A stretch of DNA of 64,000 bases, taken from assembly GCF_000772935.1 (NCBI RefSeq), contig NZ_JPVR01000071.1, positions 92,618-156,617 of the forward strand, written 5' to 3'. Every line of letters starts with the position of its first letter. Within the stretch, counting starts at the first letter, position 1. Below, in pieces: positions 30,126 to 38,327 of the stretch. The notes under the pieces were generated by a model that saw nothing but the letters and a program-made list of their open reading frames with translations, did not search any database and was not told the origin of the DNA. The stretch is from Lysinibacillus boronitolerans JCM 21713 = 10a = NBRC 103108. GTDB lineage: Bacteria; Bacillota; Bacilli; Bacillales_A; Planococcaceae. The translations under genes and the position numbers were made by a program.

Positions 30126-31859
30126 ATGAAAAAATCAGCAATATGGTCATTTATGCTATTGCTAGTTATGGCATTATTTCTAGCTGCATGTAATAATGAC
30201 GCATCAAAAACAGAGAAGGAAAATGAAAAGGATACAAGCGGGGATACAACGGCAACAACAGATAAACCTTCTACAGAGGGTGGAATCGTAACATTTGGTA
30301 CAGATGTTGCACCTGAGGGCGTATATGATCCAGCTTATTCAGGTAGTATTGTAGATAGCTATATTCAAAATTTCACAACAGAAGGTATCTATGATGTAAA
30401 TGATAACTTAGAATATGTTCCTAACTTAGCTTCTTGGGAAATTAGTGAAGATAAATTAACATATACATTTACATTCCAAAAGGGTGTAAAGTGGCATAAT
30501 GGTGAAGAGTTAACAGTTGACGACTGGGTATTTGCATTAGAGACTCTAGCAGACCCTGATTATGCTGGACCTCGTTTTAATTATGCAGAAGGTATTAAAG
30601 GGGCAAAAGCTAAAAAAGAAGGCAAAGCTGATAAAATTGAAGGTATTGAAGTGGTAGATCCACATACAGTAAAAATTACTTTTGAACAAGTGAAAATTAA
30701 TAATTTAGAACAACTTTGGCAGTATCCAATGCCGAAAAAACATTATGAAGGCATTGCGGTAAAAGATTTAGAGGAATCAAAACAGGTTCGTGAAAATCCT
30801 GTTGGCTTAGGGCCTTTTAAAGTGAAAAAGGTTGTAGATGGAGAATATTCTGAATTAGAGCGTTTTGATGATTACTGGAAGGGCAAACCACAGCTTGATG
30901 GTGTTATTGTAAAAGTAATCGACCCATCACTAGCAACTGGTGCATTCCAAAACGGAGAAATTGATATTATGGATATTAGACCACAATCCGTAAAAGAATT
31001 AGAAGCTTTAGGCAATGTACGTATTGAAGAAACTAATGGTGTGGGCTATTCATACATCGGACTTCGTTTTGGCCACCGTGATAAAGCGGCGTTAAAAAAT
31101 GTGGCAGATTTTGATAAATTTAATGCAAAAGAATTACGTCAAGCATTATTATATGCAATTAACCGTCCAGCAATGATCGATGCTTTCTTAGAAGGAAAAG
31201 CAACAGTTGCCAATACTGTGATTCCAACTACTTTCTGGACTGCTGCACCAGAGTCAGAATTAAATCAATATGAATTCAACCCAGAAAAGGCAAAAGAGCT
31301 ATTAGCAGCTGCTGGCTATGTTGATAAAGATGGTGATGGTTTTGTCGAAGATCCAAAGGGACAACCATTTAAAATTTCATTTGGACACTATGCAGGTTCA
31401 GCAGCATTTGAAGGACGTGCACAAGCAATTGTACAATCTTGGAATGATATTGGTGTAAAAACAGAATTAGCGACAGGTAGTTTAATTGAGTTTAACTTAT
31501 ATAATGATATGAAAGACAATGATGATGCAGCATTAGAAGCATTCTTTGGTGCTTGGAGTATGGGTTCTGATCCAGATCCATCAGGATTATGGGGCAATGA
31601 TGCAGAGTGGAACTATGGTCGTTGGGTAGATCCGAAAAACCAAGAATTATTAGATAAAGGCTTAAGTGAAGAAGCATTTGACAAAGACAAACGTATGGCA
31701 ACATATGTTGAATGGCAAAAATACTTCAACGAAGAATTACCTGCACTTCCTTTATGGGAAAACTTAGATTTATATGGTATAAATAATCGTTTACAAGGTG
31801 TTCATGTTAACGCTGTTGGCTTCCAAACGGATGTTTATAAATGGCATATTAAAGAATAA
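30126..31859 (+). CDS. Peptide-binding lipoprotein, OppA/DppA type (operon 1)
   Basis: Extracellular substrate-binding lipoprotein (SBP_bac_5 family). The signal peptide ends in LFLAAC, with the lipid-modified Cys at residue 22, followed by a Lys/Glu/Thr-rich linker. Conserved family segments include TFTFQKGVKWHNGE, KELRQALLYAINRPAMID and FKISFGHYAGSA. 577 residues. LspA in this window would process it. A hairpin separates it from the permease genes. Substrate not predictable. Confidence 0.9.
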   Translation: MKKSAIWSFMLLLVMALFLAACNNDASKTEKENEKDTSGDTTATTDKPSTEGGIVTFGTDVAPEGVYDPAYSGSIVDSYIQNFTTEGIYDVNDNLEYVPNLASWEISEDKLTYTFTFQKGVKWHNGEELTVDDWVFALETLADPDYAGPRFNYAEGIKGAKAKKEGKADKIEGIEVVDPHTVKITFEQVKINNLEQLWQYPMPKKHYEGIAVKDLEESKQVRENPVGLGPFKVKKVVDGEYSELERFDDYWKGKPQLDGVIVKVIDPSLATGAFQNGEIDIMDIRPQSVKELEALGNVRIEETNGVGYSYIGLRFGHRDKAALKNVADFDKFNAKELRQALLYAINRPAMIDAFLEGKATVANTVIPTTFWTAAPESELNQYEFNPEKAKELLAAAGYVDKDGDGFVEDPKGQPFKISFGHYAGSAAFEGRAQAIVQSWNDIGVKTELATGSLIEFNLYNDMKDNDDAALEAFFGAWSMGSDPDPSGLWGNDAEWNYGRWVDPKNQELLDKGLSEEAFDKDKRMATYVEWQKYFNEELPALPLWENLDLYGINNRLQGVHVNAVGFQTDVYKWHIKE

Positions 31860-31882
31860 GCTTTTCTGTATTTTAATTCTTG

Positions 31883-31915
31883 CTAACTAAGTCCTTAAAA
31901 AGAGGACTTAGTTAG
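31883..31915 (+). terminator. Hairpin between opp1 binding-protein and permease genes
   Basis: CTAACTAAGTCCT pairs with AGGACTTAGTTAG around a short loop; the following sequence (TAAATTT) is only weakly T-rich. It is more likely a partial terminator or RNA stabiliser, giving more binding protein than permease, than a full stop. Confidence 0.6.
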
Positions 31916-31941
31916 TAAATTTGTAGATAAGGAGACGTTAC

Positions 31942-32907
31942 ATGCTTCAATATACACTTCGACGATTACTTGGCATGATCCCATTGTTACTCCTTATTTC
32001 GTTGGTGGTATTCTTTTTAGCGAAAATGATGCCAGGAGATGCATTTGCTGGTGAAATTGATCCTTCTAATACGAATCCACAATACATCGAAGAAATGAGA
32101 GAAAAATTAGGTTATAACGATCCTATTATCCAGCAATATGGTAGATGGATTGTTAATTTTATGCAAGGGGATTTTGGTAAATCAACTGTTTATAAAAAAC
32201 CAGCAGTAGAAATTATTGCGCAGCGTATACCTAATACCATATTTTTAGCTCTAACATCGTTAATTTTTACCTACATATTTGCATTTATTATGGGCATGTA
32301 TGCTGGTAGAAAACCCTATACACTTGGGGACAATTTGATTGCAACGTATAATTATCTAGCTTTAGCCATTCCATCATTTGTTGCGGGAATTGTAGCTATT
32401 TACTTTTTCTCGTTCAAGTTAGGTTGGTTCCCATTTAACGGTTCTGTGGGCGTTGGGCTAGAGCCTGGAAATTTGGACTACTATATAAGTAGATTTCACC
32501 ATGTTTTACTACCTGCGCTTATATTAGGATTAATGGGAACAGCATCCTATACACAATTTTTGCGAAATGACATTATTGAAAATAGTAGAAAAGATTTTGT
32601 AAGAACTGCAAGAGCAAAGGGAACAAAAGAATCGAAAATTTATAACAAACATATTTTACGAAATTCTATTATTCCTCTTATTACATTCCTTGGGTTTGAT
32701 ATTGCGACATTAATTAGTGGTGCGGTAATAACAGAAACAATCTTTACTTATCCTGGAATAGGTGCTCTCTTCCTTGAATCTGTTGGAAGAAGGGATTATG
32801 CAGTCATGATGTCGATCACAATGTTACTTTCGTTTTTAACACTTTTTGGGAATTTAGTAGCGGATTTATTATATGGTGTAGTAGATCCACGTATTAGATT
32901 GGATTAA
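31942..32907 (+). CDS. Peptide ABC transporter permease, OppB type (operon 1)
   Basis: Membrane permease with six helices. The N-terminal MLQYTLRRLLGMIPLLLLISLVVFF is the OppB/DppB pattern. The EAA loop that docks to the ATPase is in DFVRTARAKGTKESKIYNKH. Ends with the family-typical DLLYGVVDPRIRLD. 321 residues, AAGGAG before the ATG. Confidence 0.92.
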   Translation: MLQYTLRRLLGMIPLLLLISLVVFFLAKMMPGDAFAGEIDPSNTNPQYIEEMREKLGYNDPIIQQYGRWIVNFMQGDFGKSTVYKKPAVEIIAQRIPNTIFLALTSLIFTYIFAFIMGMYAGRKPYTLGDNLIATYNYLALAIPSFVAGIVAIYFFSFKLGWFPFNGSVGVGLEPGNLDYYISRFHHVLLPALILGLMGTASYTQFLRNDIIENSRKDFVRTARAKGTKESKIYNKHILRNSIIPLITFLGFDIATLISGAVITETIFTYPGIGALFLESVGRRDYAVMMSITMLLSFLTLFGNLVADLLYGVVDPRIRLD

Positions 32908-32919
32908 GGAGGGGGAAAT

Positions 32920-33828
32920 ATGACATTGGTAACAGATCAAGAAGTTTTAACGCCAAAATCGCCAAAGAAAAGCCCCTCGCCATGGGTAATTGCGAGACGA
33001 AAGTTCTTTAAAAATAAACTAGCCTTGATTAGCCTTATATTTCTACTGTTCGTTATTATCTTATCGTTTTTAGCACCATATATTACAACGAAAGATATTG
33101 TTCGAGTTGATTTTACCCAAATAAGTAAACCACCATCTAGTGAAAACTGGTTAGGAACAGATACAAATGGTCGAGATGTGTTTACAAGAATGCTCTATGC
33201 TGGTCGATCGTCCTTAACAGTAGGATTAAGCTGTATGTTCTTTATTGTTTTAATTGGAACTACAGTCGGTGCCATTTCAGGGTACTTTGGCGGAAAAATA
33301 GATCAAATACTCATGAGATTTACAGATTTTATCTTAATGTTTCCATTTATGATTTTTGTCATTGTTTTAAATCAAATTCTAATTGGAAAAGTATCTGGTC
33401 TATGGACTTTGATTTTTGTTATCTCGCTGTTAATGTGGGGATCTGTTGCAAGGATTGTACGAAGTAGGGTGCTTGCTGAAAAGGAAAATGAGTATATATT
33501 AGCAGCTCAATCAATTGGCTGTAAATCATCAAAGATCATTATCAGGCATTTACTACCTAATGTTGCTTCGACGATTATTGTACAAGCAACGTTGCTGATG
33601 GCTGTAACAATCGTTGCTGAATCGGGTTTAAGCTTTTTAGGGTTGGGTGTACCAGCAGATACACCAAGTTGGGGAAATATGCTGTCCGAAGCTAGAAACT
33701 CAGAGGTATTAAAGGAGAAGCTTTGGATGTGGGTGCCTCCTGCGACAGCTATTACACTAGTAATTTTGTCCATTAATTTTATCGGAGAAGGATTAAAGGA
33801 TGCATTAAATCCAAAATCTAGAAGGTAA
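32920..33828 (+). CDS. Peptide ABC transporter permease, OppC type (operon 1)
   Basis: Partner permease. The N-terminal cytoplasmic segment and first helix are followed by the LGTDTNGRDVFTRMLYAGR motif of OppC/DppC. The EAA loop is YILAAQSIGCKSSKIIIRH. 302 residues. Last gene of the operon, ended by the shared terminator at 33866-33905. Confidence 0.92.
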   Translation: MTLVTDQEVLTPKSPKKSPSPWVIARRKFFKNKLALISLIFLLFVIILSFLAPYITTKDIVRVDFTQISKPPSSENWLGTDTNGRDVFTRMLYAGRSSLTVGLSCMFFIVLIGTTVGAISGYFGGKIDQILMRFTDFILMFPFMIFVIVLNQILIGKVSGLWTLIFVISLLMWGSVARIVRSRVLAEKENEYILAAQSIGCKSSKIIIRHLLPNVASTIIVQATLLMAVTIVAESGLSFLGLGVPADTPSWGNMLSEARNSEVLKEKLWMWVPPATAITLVILSINFIGEGLKDALNPKSRR

Positions 33829-33865
33829 TCATAAAATGGATATCTAATATGTAACAAGAAAATAG

Positions 33866-33905
33866 GGCACCTTTAAATGTAAAAGTAATCACATTTAAAG
33901 GTGCC
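33866..33905. terminator. Bidirectional terminator between opp1 and the peptide gene
   Basis: A perfect 15-base inverted repeat, GGCACCTTTAAATGT (33866-33880) with ACATTTAAAGGTGCC (33891-33905). T-rich tails follow on both strands (AATTTTAT on +, CTATTTTC on -). It can end opp1 transcription from the left and small-gene transcription from the right. Confidence 0.85.
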
Positions 33906-33995
33906 GAATTTTATAAAGGATAATCGTTTAATACATAGTAATATTGATTGTCATTACAAAATAGAGACTTGAAAAGAATGTTTTGAGAGCAACTA

Positions 33996-34127
33996 TTATG
34001 GTCTAATCACACAAGGCTTTGGACTGTGGCATGGACCTGGATAGGCAGATGCTGTAGAAGAACCAACACTAATTAATAAGATTGTAAAACAACATGTAGC
34101 AAGAAGAAGTTTCATACTTTTTTTCAT
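33996..34127 (-). CDS. Small secreted Pro/Cys-rich peptide, unrecognised
   Basis: 43 codons on the minus strand. A canonical signal peptide: basic start (MKKSMK), hydrophobic core (LLLATCCFTILLISVG) and a signal-peptidase-I-like end STASA. The predicted mature peptide is YPGPCHSPKPCVIRP: 15 residues, two Cys that could form a disulphide, five Pro. AAAGGAG lies 9 bases before the ATG, a near-ideal ribosome binding site. The gene lies between two convergent peptide-importer operons, transcribed towards the bidirectional terminator. It may be a signalling, antimicrobial or matrix peptide; I do not recognise the family. No modification or export gene is adjacent. Confidence 0.7.
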   Translation of the reverse strand: MKKSMKLLLATCCFTILLISVGSSTASAYPGPCHSPKPCVIRP

Positions 34128-34301
34128 TGGAATACACTCCTTTATTTGTGTTAACTCAATCATAATATATTCCCTAAATTATTTAAACTAATTTTACAAA
34201 AATGGTATTTATTAACTATATTTGAAAGAGTGAGGGGAATTATAGTCGTAAGTTTAGTTAGGTTTACACTGATGGGGATATTGGGTAATAAAGAAGTAAA
34301 T

Positions 34302-34345
34302 TAAAAAACTCCCATCACAGTAGTTATACTGTCGACAGGAGTTAT
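34302..34345 (-). terminator. Terminator of opp operon 2
   Basis: Read on the minus strand, AACTCC...ACAGTA pairs with TACTGT...GGAGTT in an interrupted stem, followed by TTTTTTA. It lies just past the stop of the last gene of the operon. Confidence 0.8.
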
Positions 34346-34350
34346 AGGTT

Positions 34351-35277
34351 TTATCGATTAGCAACCCAAGTTTTTACTAGATCAGCAGTACCATAAACAT
34401 AATGCTGGTCACCAACTTCATGGTAAGTTGCACTTTCGTCAACCTCTGTATGCTTGTACTGAATACGTTGACGGCGCTTCTCTGACATTGGATCAGGAAG
34501 TGGGATAGCTGATAGTAAAGATTTTGTATACGGATGAACAGGGTGATTGTAGATATCATCTGCCTTACCGATTTCCATGATTTTACCACGGTACATTACA
34601 GCAATACGGTCACTGATGTATTTTACCATAGATAAGTCATGGGCAATGAAAAGATAGGTTAAGCCACGTTCTTTTTGTAGTTGTTTTAGTAAGTTAACAA
34701 CTTGGGCTTGAATGGATACGTCTAGCGCAGAGATTGGCTCATCGGCAATGATAAACTTAGGATCTAAGCTTAATGCACGGGCAATCCCAATACGTTGACG
34801 TTGACCACCTGAGAATTCGTGTGCGTAACGATTCGCGTGCTCTTTGTTTAAACCAACAGCTTCAAGTAACTCTTGGATTTTCGCACGACGTTCCTTTTTA
34901 TCCTTGTATAGGCCATGAATATCAAAGGCTTCACCAATGATCTCCCCAGCTGTCATACGAGGGTTTAAAGAAGCATAAGGATCTTGGAAAATCATTTGCA
35001 TTTGACGGTTAAATTTCTTTAACTCATTTTTCGATTTTTTTCCATGGACATTTTCACCATCGAAAACAATCTCACCGCCTGTAATATCATATAATCGAAT
35101 GATTGAACGACCAGTTGTTGACTTACCACAACCTGATTCACCCACAAGACCAAGTGTTTCACCTTCGTAAACATCGAAGCTGATACCATCTACAGCTTTG
35201 ATAGGATTACTTGGCGAACCAAAATGCTGCTTTAAATTTTTGATTTCAAGAATTTTTTTCGCACCAGTTTTAGTCAT
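34351..35277 (-). CDS. oppF: Peptide ABC transporter ATPase, OppF type (operon 2)
   Basis: ATPase with Walker [10 protein letters not shown], signature [15 protein letters not shown] and Walker [13 protein letters not shown]. The C-terminus lacks the Cys cluster of operon 1 and instead has a charged tail ([16 protein letters not shown]) like B. subtilis-type OppF. 308 residues. Overlaps the upstream OppD gene by 8 bases. Last gene of the order A-B-C-D-F. Confidence 0.9.
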   Translation of the reverse strand: MTKTGAKKILEIKNLKQHFGSPSNPIKAVDGISFDVYEGETLGLVGESGCGKSTTGRSIIRLYDITGGEIVFDGENVHGKKSKNELKKFNRQMQMIFQDPYASLNPRMTAGEIIGEAFDIHGLYKDKKERRAKIQELLEAVGLNKEHANRYAHEFSGGQRQRIGIARALSLDPKFIIADEPISALDVSIQAQVVNLLKQLQKERGLTYLFIAHDLSMVKYISDRIAVMYRGKIMEIGKADDIYNHPVHPYTKSLLSAIPLPDPMSEKRRQRIQYKHTEVDESATYHEVGDQHYVYGTADLVKTWVANR

Positions 35278-36325
35278 TTTCTTGTGCCTCCTTTGCTAAA
35301 TACCCTTCAATACGTTTAGCAACCGCATCTGGAAGAGGAATCTTTGGTGCATCAGGATGCAACAACCAAGTCTTTGCAAAATGAGTTTCACTTACTTGGA
35401 ACATTGGTGGCTCTTGTTCATAATCAATCGCCATAGCATACTCGTTACGAGCTGCAAATGCATCACCCTTAGGTGGATTCGTAAGATCCGGCGGTGAGCC
35501 TGGAATCGTACGTAATAGCTCATCAGTATCATTATCTAAATCAGGCATTGAACCAAGTAGACCCCATGTGTAAGGATGCTTTGGATTATAGAAAATATCA
35601 TTTACAGTACCGTATTCTACGATTTGGCCAGCGTACATTACTGCTACACGGTCAGCGATATTCGCCACTACACCTAAATCGTGTGTAATGAAAATGATAG
35701 ATGTTTTCGAGTTTTTCTGAATTTCTTTCATTAATTCTAAAATTTGCGCTTGAATTGTTACGTCTAGAGCTGTTGTTGGCTCATCGGCAATTAGTAGCTT
35801 AGGATCAGCTGCAAGGGCAATGGCAATAACAACACGTTGACGCATACCACCTGAAAACTCATGTGGGTATTGGTTGTAGCGTTTTTCAGGGAAGGGGATA
35901 CCTACCTGTGTTAAAAGCTCAATCGCACGTTTTTTTGCTTCGTCTTTAGAAACTTTTTTGTGTTGCAAAATTACTTCAGTTATTTGACGTCCGACCTTCA
36001 TCGTTGGATTCAAACTTGTCATTGGATCTTGGAAAATCATAGCAATTTCATTTCCGCGTACTTTAGACATTTCTTTATCAGTTAATGGAACTAAATCACG
36101 GCCATTGAATAAAATTTGTCCTGACTCATAAATACCAGGTGGCTGGGGAATTAGTTTCATTAGCGCATTACTCGTAACACTTTTACCAGAACCAGATTCA
36201 CCTACTATAGCGAGTGTTTCACCCTCCTTTAAATCAAAGTTAACACCACGTACAGCACGGACAAGCCCTGCATAAGTTTTAAAATTAATTCTTAAATCTT
36301 TTACTTCTAGAATTTTTTTACTCAT
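35270..36325 (-). CDS. oppD: Peptide ABC transporter ATPase, OppD type (operon 2)
   Basis: ATPase with Walker A GESGSGKS, signature FSGGMRQR and Walker B LLIADEPTTALD. The C-terminal part reads FAARNEYAMAIDYEQEPPMFQVSE, the Firmicute OppD pattern in which the Fe-S Cys residues seen in DppD types are replaced. ATG 36325 is preferred over the in-frame GTG 36334, which overlaps the AAGGAGG site. 351 residues. Confidence 0.9.
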   Translation of the reverse strand: MSKKILEVKDLRINFKTYAGLVRAVRGVNFDLKEGETLAIVGESGSGKSVTSNALMKLIPQPPGIYESGQILFNGRDLVPLTDKEMSKVRGNEIAMIFQDPMTSLNPTMKVGRQITEVILQHKKVSKDEAKKRAIELLTQVGIPFPEKRYNQYPHEFSGGMRQRVVIAIALAADPKLLIADEPTTALDVTIQAQILELMKEIQKNSKTSIIFITHDLGVVANIADRVAVMYAGQIVEYGTVNDIFYNPKHPYTWGLLGSMPDLDNDTDELLRTIPGSPPDLTNPPKGDAFAARNEYAMAIDYEQEPPMFQVSETHFAKTWLLHPDAPKIPLPDAVAKRIEGYLAKEAQEND

Positions 36326-36338
36326 TTCGGCCACCTCC

Positions 36339-37259
36339 TTATTTACGTAGTTTTGGATCTAGAGCATCACGTAAGCCGTCACCAACTGCGTTAAACGCAA
36401 AGATTGTTAGTGAAATAAATACTGCTGGGAAAATCAAACGCCATGGAGCATTGGCAATGGCTTTATTTCCTTCAGAGGCCATTGTACCCCAAGAAGCTGT
36501 TGGAGCAGGAACCCCAAGACCTAGGTAACTTAGGAATGATTCAGTGAAAATAGCAGATGGAATTGTTAACGTCATCGTTACTAAAATTGCACCAAGAGCA
36601 TTCGGAACTAAATGTTTAATGATTAAATGGCCTGTACTAGCACCTAATGTACGAGCAGCAAGAACATATTCTTGGTTTTTAATAGATAATACTTCCCCAC
36701 GAACGATACGTGCCATGTTTATCCATCCAGTGATAGAAAGGGCAATAATCATTGGGATTAAACCAGGTTGCATAACAACTAATAGTACGATTACAACTAA
36801 TAGATAAGGTACTGCTGTTAAAACGTCTGCAATACGCATCATGATGTTATCGACACGACCACCTGCTAAACCAGAAATACTTCCCCAAATAACACCGATA
36901 ATTAAGTCAATAATCGCTGCAGCAATTCCGATAAATAGGGAAATACGAGCGCCTTCCCAAATACGAACGAAAATATCACGACCAAGATCATCCGTTCCAA
37001 ACCAAAATTGAGCAGATGGTGGTGCATTGTAAACACCTAGCTGATCACTTGCTTTGTATTGAGAAAAAATTGGTACAAACGTAGCCATTAAAATAACAAT
37101 GATTAAAATAATTATCCCAATGATGGCCATTTTGTTATGAGAGAAACGGAGAAATACTTCTTTCCAAAAGGAGACTGATTTATCAGCTAATTTTTCCGTT
37201 GCTTCATGATTTCCACCAACAATTTTAAACTTATCTTTTTCAATTTGTTGCTGTGTCAT
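36339..37259 (-). CDS. oppC: Peptide ABC transporter permease, OppC type (operon 2)
   Basis: 306-residue permease with a long cytoplasmic N-terminus, first helix near residues 40-62, the FGTDDLGRDIFVRIWEGARISLFIG motif and the EAA loop YVLAARTLGASTGHLIIKH. Shares one base with the OppB stop (TAATG on the minus strand). Confidence 0.92.
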   Translation of the reverse strand: MTQQQIEKDKFKIVGGNHEATEKLADKSVSFWKEVFLRFSHNKMAIIGIIILIIVILMATFVPIFSQYKASDQLGVYNAPPSAQFWFGTDDLGRDIFVRIWEGARISLFIGIAAAIIDLIIGVIWGSISGLAGGRVDNIMMRIADVLTAVPYLLVVIVLLVVMQPGLIPMIIALSITGWINMARIVRGEVLSIKNQEYVLAARTLGASTGHLIIKHLVPNALGAILVTMTLTIPSAIFTESFLSYLGLGVPAPTASWGTMASEGNKAIANAPWRLIFPAVFISLTIFAFNAVGDGLRDALDPKLRK

Positions 37260-38188
37260 TATTTTTTCGCTCCTTTCAGTTTAATACGCGGATCAATCAC
37301 ACTATAAAGAATATCAACGATTAATACCGCAAATAAAAGGATGATAGAGTAGAACACTGTCGTACCCATAATGACTGTATAGTCACGGTTTGTAATACTT
37401 TGAACGAAGTGTTTACCAAGTCCAGGAATAGCGAAAATTTGCTCAACAATGAAACTACCTGTTACAACACCAGCTGTTAATGGACCAAGGTATGTTACGA
37501 CTGGTAGAAGGGCATTTCGTAAAGTATGTCGGAATACGATCGTCCATTTTCCTATCCCTTTTGCACGAGCCATTTTTACATAGTCACTATTGTTTTGCTC
37601 AAGCATACTTGAACGTGTTAACTTTGCGATAAAGCCCATGTGTGAGAAAGCGATTGCAAAGGCAGGTAATATACTATAAACAAAGCCTTTCCATCCACTA
37701 ATAGGGAACCAACCTAACTTATAGGCTAAGAAATACTGCATTAAACCAGCTAAGATAAATGAAGGTACTGATATAAATAGCACCGCAAAGGACGTTGCCA
37801 AATAATCCGGGAACTTATTATGATATAGCGCGGAAACTACGCCAATTAAAATACCCAATCCAACTGCAAGTAGCATAGCCTCAATCCCTAATGTTAAAGA
37901 AACAGGGAAACTTTCAGAAATCATATCATTTGTAGAACGCGCTTTATATTTCATTGACTCACCGAAATTGAAAGTGGCCGTATCGATTAAATAATCTTTA
38001 TATTGTATATACCAAGGGTTATTTAATCCATACGTTTCGTTTAACTTCTCCTCGATTTGAGGTGGGAAATTACGTTCACTCGCGAAAGGACTACCAGGAG
38101 CGAGACGCATTAAGAAAAACGTAACCGTTACGATGACGAAAAGCGCGAGAAGTATATACATCAGCCTTTTCAAAATATATTTAATCAC
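37259..38188 (-). CDS. oppB: Peptide ABC transporter permease, OppB type (operon 2), GTG start
   Basis: 309-residue permease. N-terminal IKYILKRLMYILLALFVIVTVTFF and APGSPF are typical of OppB. The EAA loop is YVKMARAKGIGKWTIVFRH. The start is GTG at 38188 with GGAGGAG about 9 bases upstream; no in-frame ATG lies nearby. Confidence 0.92.
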   Translation of the reverse strand: MIKYILKRLMYILLALFVIVTVTFFLMRLAPGSPFASERNFPPQIEEKLNETYGLNNPWYIQYKDYLIDTATFNFGESMKYKARSTNDMISESFPVSLTLGIEAMLLAVGLGILIGVVSALYHNKFPDYLATSFAVLFISVPSFILAGLMQYFLAYKLGWFPISGWKGFVYSILPAFAIAFSHMGFIAKLTRSSMLEQNNSDYVKMARAKGIGKWTIVFRHTLRNALLPVVTYLGPLTAGVVTGSFIVEQIFAIPGLGKHFVQSITNRDYTVIMGTTVFYSIILLFAVLIVDILYSVIDPRIKLKGAKK

Positions 38189-38244
38189 ATAAAACTCCTC
38201 CTTCTATTTGTCAATTTTCAGACAAATAAATGCCTTCGTATTTT

Positions 38245-38288
38245 AAAAAGAGCTGACTCGCGCCGTAGTGGCTACGAGGCAGCTCTTG
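38245..38288 (-). terminator. Hairpin between opp2 binding-protein and permease genes
   Basis: On the minus strand AGAGCTGCCTCG pairs with CGCGAGTCAGCTCT, followed by TTTTTAAAA. It lies between oppA (upstream) and oppB. Read-through must occur for the operon to be expressed, so it probably acts as an attenuating terminator that keeps oppA mRNA in excess. Confidence 0.75.
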
Positions 38289-38327
38289 CTGTAGAGCTAA
38301 AAAAGCAAGATAAAATAATATAAATAA

